The position numbers were made by a program, and so were the translations under genes. The notes beneath the pieces were generated by a model. That model was not told where the DNA came from. It did no database searches and worked only from the letters and a program-made list of their open reading frames with translations. Of a stretch of 64,000 bases of DNA, positions 32,094 through 41,601 are shown one piece after another (the stretch's first letter is position 1; every line of letters starts with the position of its first letter). The stretch lies in the NCBI GenBank assembly GCA_019636245.1, contig JAHBXX010000004.1, forward strand, positions 62,001-126,000, given 5' to 3'. Source of the DNA: Planctomycetota bacterium. GTDB lineage: Bacteria; Planctomycetota; UBA1135; UBA2386.

Positions 32094-33283
32094 CCTGCCG
32101 GCCGGGATCCCGGGGGGGGCGGCGTTGGCGGGCGCTCGGTGACGCCCCGCTGCTGCTCGCGGCGTGTGTGGCGATCGTGCAGATCAGCCTGGCGCTCGGC
32201 GACCTGGGTGCCTCGCTGCACAGCGCCGCGACGACCCGGGCGACGGCGATGCCCGAGCTGGCGCGACTTGCCGCGGACACCGCTCTGGCCACGGCGCTCG
32301 AGCACGACCCGGCGACGACGTTCGCGCGCGTCGATGTGGGGGCAGTCGAGGTGACCTTGACCCGCGATCGGGGCCTGTACCACCTGCGCAGCGTCGTTGC
32401 GGGCCAGGACACGTTCGCCTTCCGTTGCTCGGAGGTGCCGGGTGCGGCGCCGGACGCCTTCCGGTATCCCGGCACGGCCGTCGATCCTCCCGGCGGCGAT
32501 CTCGTCGTCGGATTGCGTCGTGTCGCGGCCGACCAGTTGCCGTGCCTCGATGCTGCCGAAGTCTCGTTGGCGCCGCGGGCCGACCAGCTGCCCGCCTTCC
32601 GCCAGGATGGAGGTGTCGCCCTGCTGACGTGGGAATCGGGCACCGACCGCCCTGACTTCGTGTTCGAGCCGCGCCGTGCCGCGGACCTCGATGCCGCGGG
32701 CGGGCTCGTCGTCGTCTGCGGCAACCTCTGGGTCGAGGTGGGCAGCCGTCCCCTGCGGTTGGCGCTGCAGCGTGACCTCGTGGTGGTCGTGCGCGGCAAT
32801 CTGTACCTGGGCAGGTCCATCCAGGTGGATGGTCCCGGGCGTCTCGTGCTGGTGGCGAGCCGCTCCCGCGGCGAGCCCGTGTTCGCCGACCGGGACGGCA
32901 ACGGGCGCTGGTCGCCCGGCGATGTCCTGCGGGGTGCGGATGCGTTCACCGGCCCCTCGGAGGGCGCCGGCAACGTCTACCTGGGGCTGCCGGAGTCGAC
33001 GGCGGCGATCCGTTGCGACGCCGGCCTCGTCGTCGGGGGCGAAGCGCACGTCGCGGCGCCGACCAGGGTCGGCGGACCGCTGGTGCTGGCCCACGGCGTC
33101 ACCCAGCTCAAGCCGGGGGGGCTCCCGCTCCAGGCCGCCGGGGATTGGGTGTTCGCGGTCGAACGCGAACGGGTGCCCGGTTTCGTCACCACCGGCCGGC
33201 CGCGCCCCGGCCTGCTGGCGCGCGAGGTCGCTTCGGATCCGCGCCGACACGAGCCTCTTTACCTCGCGGCCCCGGCTCGCTAA
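32090..33283 (+). CDS. membrane-anchored beta-rich protein with a dockerin-like Ca loop
   Basis: 397 residues from ATG 32090, overlapping the preceding stop (ATGA). One N-terminal helix (about 17-40) anchors a large extracytoplasmic part. The later region (about 200-350) has regular short beta repeats with GxLVV and NLYLG patterns that suggest a beta-helix or polymer-forming fold. At about 265-280 DRDGNGRWSPGD matches an EF-hand/dockerin-type loop (Asp at 1, 3 and 12-like spacing). I see no known family. The trio 31264-33283 is probably one envelope complex; its job is unknown. The stop codon coincides with the -10 element of the tRNA-Ala promoter. Confidence 0.55.
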   Translation: MTCRPGSRGGRRWRALGDAPLLLAACVAIVQISLALGDLGASLHSAATTRATAMPELARLAADTALATALEHDPATTFARVDVGAVEVTLTRDRGLYHLRSVVAGQDTFAFRCSEVPGAAPDAFRYPGTAVDPPGGDLVVGLRRVAADQLPCLDAAEVSLAPRADQLPAFRQDGGVALLTWESGTDRPDFVFEPRRAADLDAAGGLVVVCGNLWVEVGSRPLRLALQRDLVVVVRGNLYLGRSIQVDGPGRLVLVASRSRGEPVFADRDGNGRWSPGDVLRGADAFTGPSEGAGNVYLGLPESTAAIRCDAGLVVGGEAHVAAPTRVGGPLVLAHGVTQLKPGGLPLQAAGDWVFAVERERVPGFVTTGRPRPGLLAREVASDPRRHEPLYLAAPAR

Positions 33284-33286
33284 CCT
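33258..33286 (+). promoter_or_regulatory. tRNA-Ala promoter
   Basis: TTTACC (33258-33263) and TAACCT (33281-33286) with 17 bp between, 18 nt before the mature tRNA. The -10 contains the stop codon of the preceding gene. Confidence 0.5.
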
Positions 33287-33304
33287 GCTGCCCCCGATGT
33301 GCGC

Positions 33305-33380
33305 GGGGTCGTAGCTCAGTTGGTAGAGCGATGCGTTCGCAATGCATAGGTCAGGGGTTCGACTCCCCTCGACTCCACCA
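33305..33380 (+). tRNA. tRNA-Ala (anticodon CGC)
   Basis: 76 nt with an encoded CCA. The acceptor stem GGGGTCG/CGACTCC contains the G3-U70 wobble pair, the identity element of tRNA-Ala. D arm GCTC/GAGC, anticodon stem ATGCG/TGCAT (last pair G-T) around TTCGCAA gives anticodon CGC, which reads only GCG, a codon favoured at this GC content. T arm CAGGGGTTCGACTCCCCT is regular. Confidence 0.95.
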
Positions 33381-33387
33381 CCTCTTG

Positions 33388-33421
33388 CGGCCTGCCGGGC
33401 GCGTAGGCGCCCGGTAGGCCG
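33388..33421 (+). terminator. strong hairpin after tRNA-Ala
   Basis: CGGCCT-G-CCGGGCGC, loop GTAG, GCGCCCGG-T-AGGCCG: 14 Watson-Crick pairs plus a G-T, starting 8 nt after the CCA. No T-run follows. Confidence 0.5.
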
Positions 33422-33492
33422 TCGGCTCGGGCGCCGGCTGGTTCCCCGCCGCATGAGCCCGCCGGCGCATGGCGGGCCCGCCTGGGGCGGCC

Positions 33493-33498
33493 TAGACT
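33493..33498 (+). promoter_or_regulatory. putative -10 element of the acyl-CoA operon
   Basis: TAGACT, 89 nt before ATG 33588 in a 207-bp gap. No good -35 seen. Confidence 0.3.
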
Positions 33499-33587
33499 GC
33501 GCCCCCTCGCCGGCCGGTCGAAACCGCGCCGCCGAAGCTGCCGAACGCCCTTCCGTCGACCCGAACCCCGCACAGGAGCCTCGTCCC

Positions 33588-34769
33588 ATGGGCCGCCCCG
33601 TCATCGTCTCCGCTTGCCGCACTGCGATCGGCAGGTTCCAAGGTGCCCTGGCTTCCGTGACGGCGCCGAAACTCGGTGGCCTTGCGGTCGCGGAGGCCCT
33701 GCGCCGGGCCCGGATCCCCGCCGACCAGGTCGAGGAAGTGCTGATGGGGAACGTGCTGCAGGCCGGGTTGGGCCAGAACCCGGCGCGCCAGGCGCTCCGG
33801 CACGCCGGCATCCCCGACGCGGCGGCCGCCGTCACGATCAACAAGGTGTGCGGGTCGGGCCTCAAGTCGGTGATGCTCGCCGCGCAGGCGATCAAGGCCG
33901 GCGACCTCCAGGTGGCGATCGCCGGCGGCATGGAGTCCATGTCGAACGCTCCCTACTACCTGCCGGCGGCGCGCAACGGTGCGCGGCTCGGCCACGCGCA
34001 GGCGGTCGACGCGATCGTCTGGGACGGCCTGTGGGACCACTACAACGACTTCCACATGGGCAACACCGCCGAGCTGGTGGCCCAGAAGTACGGTGTGACG
34101 CGGGAGCAGCAGGATGCCTACGCGGCCGAGAGCCACCGGCGCGCGGTGGCGGCCCAGGCCGACGGCGCCTTCCGCAACGAGGTCTTCGCGGTCGAGATCC
34201 CGCAGAAGAAGGGCGAGACGGTGCGCTTCGAGCGCGACGAGGGGCCACGCGCCGACAGCACCGTCGAGGCGCTCGCCCGGCTGCGACCGGCGTTCCAGAA
34301 GGACGGGACCGTGACGGCGGGCAACGCCAGTTCGATCAACGACGGCGCCGCGGCGGTGGCGGTGTGCGACGAGGACTGGGCCAAGGCGCACGGCCTCGCG
34401 CCGATGGCGCGCATCACCGGCTACGCGACCGGCGGCCTGGCGCCGGAGTGGGTGATGATGGCCCCCGAGGTCGCGACCCGGAAGCTCTGCGCGTTGCAGA
34501 AGAGCAGCCCGCGGGACTTCGACCTCGTCGAGATGAACGAGGCCTTCTCGGTGCAGATGGTCGCCCTGCAGCGCCAGCTCGAGATCGACCCGGCCCGGTG
34601 GAACGTGCACGGTGGCGCCGTCGCGCTCGGTCATCCGATCGGCTGCTCGGGCGCCCGCGTCCTCGTCACCCTGCTGCACGCGCTGCAGCGGCACGGCAAG
34701 ACGCGCGGACTGGCCGGGCTGTGTCTCGGCGGCGGCAATGCGGTGGTGATGAGCGTCGAGAGGATCTGA
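33588..34769 (+). CDS. thiolase (acetyl-CoA C-acetyltransferase)
   Basis: 393 residues, full length. The acyl-binding Cys is in [16 protein letters not shown], the second catalytic motif NEAFSVQM and the base Cys/His motif [22 protein letters not shown] are intact. The [14 protein letters not shown] stretch is typical of degradative/biosynthetic acetoacetyl-CoA thiolases. It joins or splits acetyl units in beta-oxidation or acetoacetyl-CoA formation. AGGAG lies 9 bases before the ATG. It is the first of five co-directional genes (dehydrogenase, acyl-CoA dehydrogenases, SppA) that reach 38987. Confidence 0.95.
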   Translation: MGRPVIVSACRTAIGRFQGALASVTAPKLGGLAVAEALRRARIPADQVEEVLMGNVLQAGLGQNPARQALRHAGIPDAAAAVTINKVCGSGLKSVMLAAQAIKAGDLQVAIAGGMESMSNAPYYLPAARNGARLGHAQAVDAIVWDGLWDHYNDFHMGNTAELVAQKYGVTREQQDAYAAESHRRAVAAQADGAFRNEVFAVEIPQKKGETVRFERDEGPRADSTVEALARLRPAFQKDGTVTAGNASSINDGAAAVAVCDEDWAKAHGLAPMARITGYATGGLAPEWVMMAPEVATRKLCALQKSSPRDFDLVEMNEAFSVQMVALQRQLEIDPARWNVHGGAVALGHPIGCSGARVLVTLLHALQRHGKTRGLAGLCLGGGNAVVMSVERI

Positions 34770-34773
34770 TCCG

Positions 34774-35645
<872 letters not shown>

Positions 35646-35649
<4 letters not shown>

Positions 35650-36818
35650 CGCGAACCGCAGACAGGGGCGTGCAGGTCCCCGACTTCGAACTCTCCGCCG
35701 AGCTGCAGCAGTTCCGTGCCTTCGTGCGGGACTTCGCCGCCAGACACCTCGGCGAGGCGCCGCGCTACGACGCCGAGGCTCGGTTCCCGCGCGAACCCGT
35801 CGCCGCGGCGGCCGAACTCGGGCTGCTGCGCACCACGGTCGATCGCGAATACGGCGGTTCGGCCATGGGCAACCTCGCCAGTTGCGTGATGCTCGAGGAG
35901 ATCAACGCGGTCTGCGCATCGACCGGCGTCACGATCAGCGTGCACAACTCGCTGGTGAACTCCCTGCTCGGCAAGTGGTGCTCGGACGCGCAGAAGCGAC
36001 GCTGGTTCCCGAAGCTGGTGACCGGCGAATGGCTCGGTGCCTACTGCCTCAGCGAGGCGTTCTCGGGCTCCGACGCGGCGGCGCTGCGGTGCGAGGCGCG
36101 ACGCGACGGCGACCGCTGGGTGCTGAACGGCGCCAAGCTGTGGATCACGACCGGCAGCGAGGCCCAGCTGTTCGTGGTGTTCGCGCGCACCGGCGCCGAC
36201 CGCGTCAAGGGCATCTCGGCGTTCGTGGTCGAGCGGCAGTGGCCGGGGGTCGGCGTCGGCAAGAAGGAACGCAAGCTCGGGCTGCGCGGCTCGCCGACCA
36301 CGGAGATCGTGCTGGAGAACGTCCAGGTGCCAGCCGACTGCCTGATCGCCGCCGAGGGCCAGGGCTTCACCATCGCGCTCGACACGCTGGATGGCGGTCG
36401 CCTCGGCATCGCCTCGCAGTCGCTGGGCATCGCCCGGGCGGCGATCGAGCTGATCCGCGACAGCCTGGCGCGCCAGGTGGATGCGAAGGGCCGGTCGACG
36501 GCCACGCAGCCCGACCAGTGGCTGCTGGCCGATCTGGCCAGCGATCTCGACGCCTACCGGATGCTGACCTGGCGCGCCGCGATCCTGCGCGACAAGGGCG
36601 TGCGCTGCAGCGTCGAGGCGGCGATGGCCAAGTCGTGCGCGTCGCGGCTCGCCAACCGGGCCGCGCGGGCGGCCGTGGCGGTCCTGGGGCTCGACGGCGT
36701 CAGCGGCGCGACCGCCGCCGAACGCCTCCTGCGCGATGCGCGCATCACCGAGATCTACGAGGGCGCGACCGACATCCAGCGGCTCGTGATCGCTCGCGGC
36801 CTGACGAGTCCGCAATGA
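35646..36818 (+). CDS. acyl-CoA dehydrogenase (short/branched-chain type)
   Basis: 390 residues. Flavoprotein signatures: [19 protein letters not shown] (FAD/substrate binding), [17 protein letters not shown], and the catalytic Glu in [19 protein letters not shown]. It introduces a trans double bond between C2 and C3 of acyl-CoA and gives electrons to ETF; neither etfAB is in the window. ATG 35646 overlaps the dehydrogenase stop by 4 bp. Together with thiolase and dehydrogenase it makes a partial beta-oxidation set; the enoyl-CoA hydratase is missing here. Confidence 0.95.
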
Positions 36819-37912
36819 CCGTCCCTCCGCTTCCTCCTGGCGACGATCCGGCCCGGCCTCCGGGCGTGCCGCCGCAGCCGTGGCCCGGTGCCGCCGGGCA
36901 ACCCCGGGAGTCGCGCGGGGTCGCCTTCTTCGTCGCGATCTTCCTCGGCATCCTGCTCGTCGCCTCGGCCGGACTGAACGTGCTGCTGTTGCTGCTGAGC
37001 ATCGGCACGTTCGCTGGCGCCGGTTTCGGCCCCGAGGCCGATGGCGTGTTCGACGAAGTCCACGTCGCTGGGGAACGCGGTGCGCGCACGAAGATCCTGC
37101 AGGTGCGGATCCATGGCGCGATCGCCGAGGCGGGCAGCCCCTTGCTCGGGGCTGCGGGCGGCACCGTGTCGCAGGTGCGCCGTGCCCTGCGCAAGGCGGC
37201 GTCGAACGAGGTGCACGGGCTCCTCCTGCACATCGATTCGCCCGGCGGGGGGGTCACCGACTCGGACGAGATCCACCAGCTGCTGGTGCGGTTCCGCCGC
37301 GAGCATCCCGACAAGCGCATCATGGCGCTGTTCGGCGACATGGCGGCGTCGGGCGGCTACTACGTCGCCGCCGCGGCCGACCGGATCGTCGCCCGCCCGA
37401 CCAGCATCACCGGCAGCATCGGCGTCATCATGAGCGCCTGGAACTTCGCCCGCGCCGCCGAGCAGTGGGGCATCGAGCAGGTGGTGATCAAGTCGGCCCG
37501 CACGCCCTTCAAGGACCTGCTGTCGCCGACGCGGCCGATGCAGGACGAGGAACGCGTGATGCTGACCGGCATCGTCGACGAACTGCTGGACCGCTTCGTC
37601 GACGTCGTCGACGAGGGGCGGCCGAACCTCGACCGCGGCCAGGTCCTCGCCCTGGCGACGGGGGCGCTCTACACCGCTTCGCAGGCCGTCGCCAACGGAC
37701 TCGTCGACGAGCTGGGCGACCACGAAACCGCCGTGGCCTGGTTCCGCGAGAGGACCGGCAAGCCGGTGGCCATCGTCGAACATCGTCGACGGATCGGATT
37801 GGGCGAACTGCTGTTCGGAGCCGACGCCGCGGCTCCCGCCGACCCGGTCGGTTCGCTGCTGCGAACGAGCAGCGGTCCGCGCTTCCTCTACTACTGGCAA
37901 GGCGCGCGCTGA
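36815..37912 (+). CDS. sppA: signal peptide peptidase SppA-type serine protease
   Basis: 365 residues, the short (Bacillus-type) form. A Pro-rich cytoplasmic N-terminus, a membrane anchor (about 35-62), then the ClpP-like domain: LLLHIDSPGGGVTDSDEIHQ, the nucleophile Ser in FGDMAASGGYYVAAAADRI, ITGSIGVIM, and the general-base Lys in VIKSARTPFKDL. It clears leftover signal peptides or cuts membrane proteins. ATG 36815 overlaps the acyl-CoA dehydrogenase stop by 4 bp, so a protease is embedded in a fatty-acid operon. Confidence 0.9.
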   Translation: MTVPPLPPGDDPARPPGVPPQPWPGAAGQPRESRGVAFFVAIFLGILLVASAGLNVLLLLLSIGTFAGAGFGPEADGVFDEVHVAGERGARTKILQVRIHGAIAEAGSPLLGAAGGTVSQVRRALRKAASNEVHGLLLHIDSPGGGVTDSDEIHQLLVRFRREHPDKRIMALFGDMAASGGYYVAAAADRIVARPTSITGSIGVIMSAWNFARAAEQWGIEQVVIKSARTPFKDLLSPTRPMQDEERVMLTGIVDELLDRFVDVVDEGRPNLDRGQVLALATGALYTASQAVANGLVDELGDHETAVAWFRERTGKPVAIVEHRRRIGLGELLFGADAAAPADPVGSLLRTSSGPRFLYYWQGAR

Positions 37913-37934
37913 CCCCCGTCTCCAGGATCCCCCG

Positions 37935-38987
37935 ATGCACAATCTGCAACTCACCGAGGACCAGGATCTCGTCGTCGACACGGTGCGCAAGTTCGTCGAC
38001 GACGCCGTCGCGCCCGTCGTGCAGGAGGCCGACGAGCACCGTCGCCCGCTGCGTTCGGAGTTCGCCACGCTGGCCGAGCTCGGTGTGTTCGGCCTCGTCG
38101 TCGCCGAAGCGAACGGTGGTGCCGGCATGGGCCTCCTGCCGCTCGTCGCCGCGCTCGAGACCGTGGGGGCGCAGAGCGGTTCGTTGGCCCGGCTGTGGAT
38201 CGAACAGGTCCAGGTCGCCGCGGCGCTGGAGGCAGCTGCTGCAGCCGGCCTCGACGACGTGCTCGCCGGCGCCCGGCCGTCGGCCTTCCTCGGCACCGAG
38301 CACGCGATCCGGCTCGATGGCGGGCTGCTGGCCGGCAGCGCGACGGTGGTGCCCGGCGGCGGTGCGGCGACCCAGTTCGTGGTCGCGGCGCGCGAGGGCT
38401 CGGGCTGGGCCCTCGTCCGGGTCGATGCGGCGACGGTGCGACGGCGCGAGCTGGGCGCGCTCGGCCTCCACAGCGCGGAGTGCACGCAGGTGGATTGCAG
38501 CGGCGCTCGGCCCGAGGTCCTGGTGACGGGCGATGCGGCCAAGCGGGCGATCGCGCAGGCGCGGCTGCTGGCGCTCCTCGGCACGGCCGCGGCGGCCGTG
38601 GGCAGCGGCGCCGCCACCCTTGCCGCGGCCCGCAAGCATGCCGCCGAGCGCATCGCGTTCGGCAAGCCGCTGCTGGTGCAGGAAGCGGTCTTGCGCAAGC
38701 TGGTCGACGGCCGCGCGCTGGTGGACGCCGCGCGGCAGCTCGCCTGGCACGCCGCGCGCCTCGCCGACCTGGGCCAGGACGCGACCGCGGCCGCCATGCA
38801 GGCCCGCGTCGCCGCCGTCGACGCCATGGTGCTGGCCGCGGACGAAGCCGTGCAGATCCACGGCGGGTTCGGCTACACGGTCGAGTACCACGTCGAGCGT
38901 CACTACCGCGACGGCAAGATGTTCGAGGTCCTCGACGGCGGCTCCAGCCGCCTGCGCGACGAACTCGCCCGCCTTCAGTTCGCCTGA
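37935..38987 (+). CDS. acyl-CoA dehydrogenase-like protein, catalytic Glu replaced
   Basis: 350 residues, 30-40 shorter than usual. The fold is recognisable: VRKFVDDAVAPVVQEADE at the N-terminus, IAFGKPLLVQEAVLRKLVD, and QIHGGFGYTVEYHVERHYRDGKMFEVLDGGSSRLR near the end. The loop that normally reads IYEGT(S) has VLDGGS, so the catalytic Glu is apparently Asp and the Thr Gly. The central FAD/substrate region is much reduced. It could be a slow or dedicated dehydrogenase, or a non-catalytic partner. AGGA lies 7 bases before the ATG. It ends 13 bp inside the convergent kinase gene. Confidence 0.85.
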   Translation: MHNLQLTEDQDLVVDTVRKFVDDAVAPVVQEADEHRRPLRSEFATLAELGVFGLVVAEANGGAGMGLLPLVAALETVGAQSGSLARLWIEQVQVAAALEAAAAAGLDDVLAGARPSAFLGTEHAIRLDGGLLAGSATVVPGGGAATQFVVAAREGSGWALVRVDAATVRRRELGALGLHSAECTQVDCSGARPEVLVTGDAAKRAIAQARLLALLGTAAAAVGSGAATLAAARKHAAERIAFGKPLLVQEAVLRKLVDGRALVDAARQLAWHAARLADLGQDATAAAMQARVAAVDAMVLAADEAVQIHGGFGYTVEYHVERHYRDGKMFEVLDGGSSRLRDELARLQFA

Positions 38988-40522
38988 CCGGCGGCGGGGC
39001 GGTGGGCGCTGGCCCACTCCCTGGCCCGCAGTTCCGCGCGGCGACGGATCCGCCGCCAGGGGACGGGTCGGCGCAGGGCGCGGTGGGCGCGCAGGTAGGC
39101 GGCGACGAAGCGGCGCTGCGCCGCCGCTCCACCCGGCGCACCGGCGGCCACGAACGCCGCCAGCAGGCGGCCCAGGTCGGCGCCGAGCCCACGGGTGTCC
39201 TCGCCCCGGCAGCGGCGCACGCCGTCGAGGTCGACCATGCACGGCCAGCCGGTGTCCGGATCGCGCACCAGGTTCTCGAACTTCAGGTCGCGGTTGCGCA
39301 GGCCGTGCGCGTGCAGGCGGCCGACGCTGGTGCCGAGCGCGCTCGCGGTCGCCAACGGGTCGGCGGTGCCGGTCGCCAGTTCCTCGGCCAGCGTCGGGCC
39401 ATGCAGCCGGCGGCAGAAGACGAGCCCGCGGTCGGGCAGCAGGCCCAGCGCCACGGGCAGCGCCGTGGCCACCCCGGCGAACGAGAGCCAGTAGGCAGCC
39501 CGCCACAGCGAGCGCGCTGCCCCGCGGTCGCGCTCCTTGACGGCCAGGTCGCCGTCGAGCCAGACGGCGCCGCGCCGACCCCGCCGCAGCGGTATCGGGG
39601 CGGTGGCGAGGAACTCCAGGCATGCCGTGCGCAGCGGAGCGGCGTCGGCGGCTGCCGGCAGGTGCCAGTGCCAACGGGGTTGTCCCCTTCGCCGGGAAGG
39701 CACCTCGGTGTGGCGGCAACTGCGCGTGGCCCGGCGCCCGAACGCGACCAGGGCGTGGGCCCGCCAGCGGCGGGTCGCGAGCTCGAGTTCGCGGCGGAAG
39801 GATGCAGGCATCGGTCCGCCCGTCGCTTCGTAGCCCTGCAGCAGGTCCTTCGCCGCCGGGTCCAGGGGGCCTCCGTCGAGATCGTGGCAGAAGAGGGCCA
39901 GGGCCGCGGCCCGCCGCCGCAGCGGCACCGCGCCGGCGTGCCGCATCGAGGTGAGGTCGAGCAGCCACGGCCGCCCGGCGTCGTCGACGAGCAGGTTGCC
40001 CGGGTGCAGGTCGGCGGGATCGAGTCCCCGCTCGTGCGCCTGGCGCAGCAGCGCGCCGACGCAGCGCTGCACGTCGGCGGGCAGCCTGAACTGGAACGGC
40101 TCCGCGTCGGCGATCGTGCGCGTCAGCACGAAGCTGCGCAGCTGACCGCGGTCGATCGCCGCGCCCCAGGCCAGCGCCTCGACGGCGGGCAACCCCAGCG
40201 ATCGAGCCACGGCCAGATTGGCCGCCTCGCGTTCGCCGCGATCGCGCCGCAGGGCATCCCGGGCGCGGTCGGCGAGCGTGTCGGGTCGGAACACCTTCAC
40301 GTGCACGTCGAAGTCGCCGAGTCGGCCGTGCAGCACGCTGCGCACGGTGCGTTCCTTGCGCGAATGCAAGCCGAGACCGCCCCAATCGGCGACGTCGTAC
40401 CGCAGCAGGTGCGCCAGCGGCGCCGCGATCGAGGTGGCGGCACGGGCGTGCGCTCTGCCCACGGCGATCGACGTGGAATGCGCCTCTGGGCCGTTGCCCG
40501 GCGGACTGCCTTGCGGAACCAT
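38975..40522 (-). CDS. tandem Kdo/WaaP-like LPS kinase protein
   Basis: 515 residues with two kinase-like domains. First: Lys76 in DVHVKVFRP, then DPADLHPGNLLVDD (D171, N176) and LLDLTS (D189). Second: Lys329 in GDLAVKERDRG, then NRDLKFENLVRD (D412, N417) and MVDLDG (D431). Both have the Lys, HxD-like Asp/Asn and second Asp, so both could be active. They resemble the InaA/WaaP/KdkA family that phosphorylates Kdo or heptose of LPS cores. Its start is 11 bp from divergent LptF; GTG 40462 (residue 21) is an alternative that leaves room for promoters. The context with LptF/G supports an LPS role. Confidence 0.8.
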   Translation of the reverse strand: MVPQGSPPGNGPEAHSTSIAVGRAHARAATSIAAPLAHLLRYDVADWGGLGLHSRKERTVRSVLHGRLGDFDVHVKVFRPDTLADRARDALRRDRGEREAANLAVARSLGLPAVEALAWGAAIDRGQLRSFVLTRTIADAEPFQFRLPADVQRCVGALLRQAHERGLDPADLHPGNLLVDDAGRPWLLDLTSMRHAGAVPLRRRAAALALFCHDLDGGPLDPAAKDLLQGYEATGGPMPASFRRELELATRRWRAHALVAFGRRATRSCRHTEVPSRRRGQPRWHWHLPAAADAAPLRTACLEFLATAPIPLRRGRRGAVWLDGDLAVKERDRGAARSLWRAAYWLSFAGVATALPVALGLLPDRGLVFCRRLHGPTLAEELATGTADPLATASALGTSVGRLHAHGLRNRDLKFENLVRDPDTGWPCMVDLDGVRRCRGEDTRGLGADLGRLLAAFVAAGAPGGAAAQRRFVAAYLRAHRALRRPVPWRRIRRRAELRAREWASAHRPAAGQAN

Positions 40523-40533
40523 GGCGCGACTCG

Positions 40534-41601
40534 ATGTGGAAGCTGCAGCGATACTACCTCAGGGAGCTGACGGTCAACGCCGCCATCACGTTCCTGGTGA
40601 TGTTCGCCGTGGTGCTGCTGTCGTCGATCGCCCGCGGCATCCAGCGGTCGCAGGGCGGCGGCGTGCTCGACGCCGTCAAGATCACCCTGCTGTTCGCGTT
40701 GGACGCGTTTCCGCACCTGCTGACGATCGCGTTCCTGATCGCCACCGTGCTGACGTTCGTGCGCGCGGCCCAGGACCGTGAACTGCTGGCGATCCGCGCC
40801 GCGGGCATCTCGCCGCGGGTGCCGATGTCGGCGGCGGTGCTGGTCGGCATCCTGCTGTCGGTGCTCGGTTCGGTGGCGATGCACTACGTGATCCCCGACG
40901 TGCACTTCCACAAGTACCGCGTGGTCGCCGACGTGGTGCGCAACGCGTTCCTGAACCTCAAGCTCGGTTCGGACCGGATCAAGATCCTCGACACCGGCTA
41001 CGTGATGACGTTCCGCGAGCACGTCGGGACCGACTACCTCGACTGCACGATCTACTGTCCGCCGGAGCGGGTGCTCGCCGACATGCGGTCGCCGATCCTG
41101 CGCGTCGACCGGGTGTCGATGCCGCCGCCGGATCGGTTCAGCGACAGCATCCACATCCTGCCGCAGGGGGTGCGGGACCCGATCGGCGGCGCCTACACGC
41201 GCGAGATCCCGATCGAGATCCCGTTGCGCGACATCGCCGACCGCGAGCGGCGCCACGACCGGGACGACGACCTGCGCAGCGACCAGTTGCTCGCCGAGGT
41301 GCTGCGCGGGGTGCATCTGCGGCCGCACGAGGCGGTCTACGCGCTGTTCCGGCGCTGCTGCTTCTCGCTGATGCCGGCCCTGCTGGCGCCGATCGGCTTC
41401 TGCATCGCCGAGTTCGCGCGCGAACGGGGCCGGGTGCTGGCGCTCGTGTTCGCCCTGGTGCCGCTGGCGGTCTTCTACCTCGGCGAGGTGCTCGGTGCCC
41501 GGCTGCTGCTGACGACGGCCAGTCCGTGGGCTGCCTGGCTGCCGGCGGCGATGCTGCTCGTCGTCGGCGTGCCCTTCTGCTGGAGGCAGTTGCGGCGATG
41601 A
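40534..41601 (+). CDS. lptF: LPS export ABC permease LptF (YjgP/YjgQ family)
   Basis: 355 residues. It has three N-terminal helices (about 12-35, 52-75, 100-122), a periplasmic beta-jellyroll (about 125-260), and three C-terminal helices (about 275-350), the family layout. DRELLAIRAAGIS is the coupling-helix motif that contacts the LptB ATPase. With LptG it extracts lipopolysaccharide from the inner membrane and passes it to LptC. ATG 40534; the next gene overlaps by 4 bp. Which of the two is F and which is G is by order and analogy only. Confidence 0.88.
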   Translation: MWKLQRYYLRELTVNAAITFLVMFAVVLLSSIARGIQRSQGGGVLDAVKITLLFALDAFPHLLTIAFLIATVLTFVRAAQDRELLAIRAAGISPRVPMSAAVLVGILLSVLGSVAMHYVIPDVHFHKYRVVADVVRNAFLNLKLGSDRIKILDTGYVMTFREHVGTDYLDCTIYCPPERVLADMRSPILRVDRVSMPPPDRFSDSIHILPQGVRDPIGGAYTREIPIEIPLRDIADRERRHDRDDDLRSDQLLAEVLRGVHLRPHEAVYALFRRCCFSLMPALLAPIGFCIAEFARERGRVLALVFALVPLAVFYLGEVLGARLLLTTASPWAAWLPAAMLLVVGVPFCWRQLRR

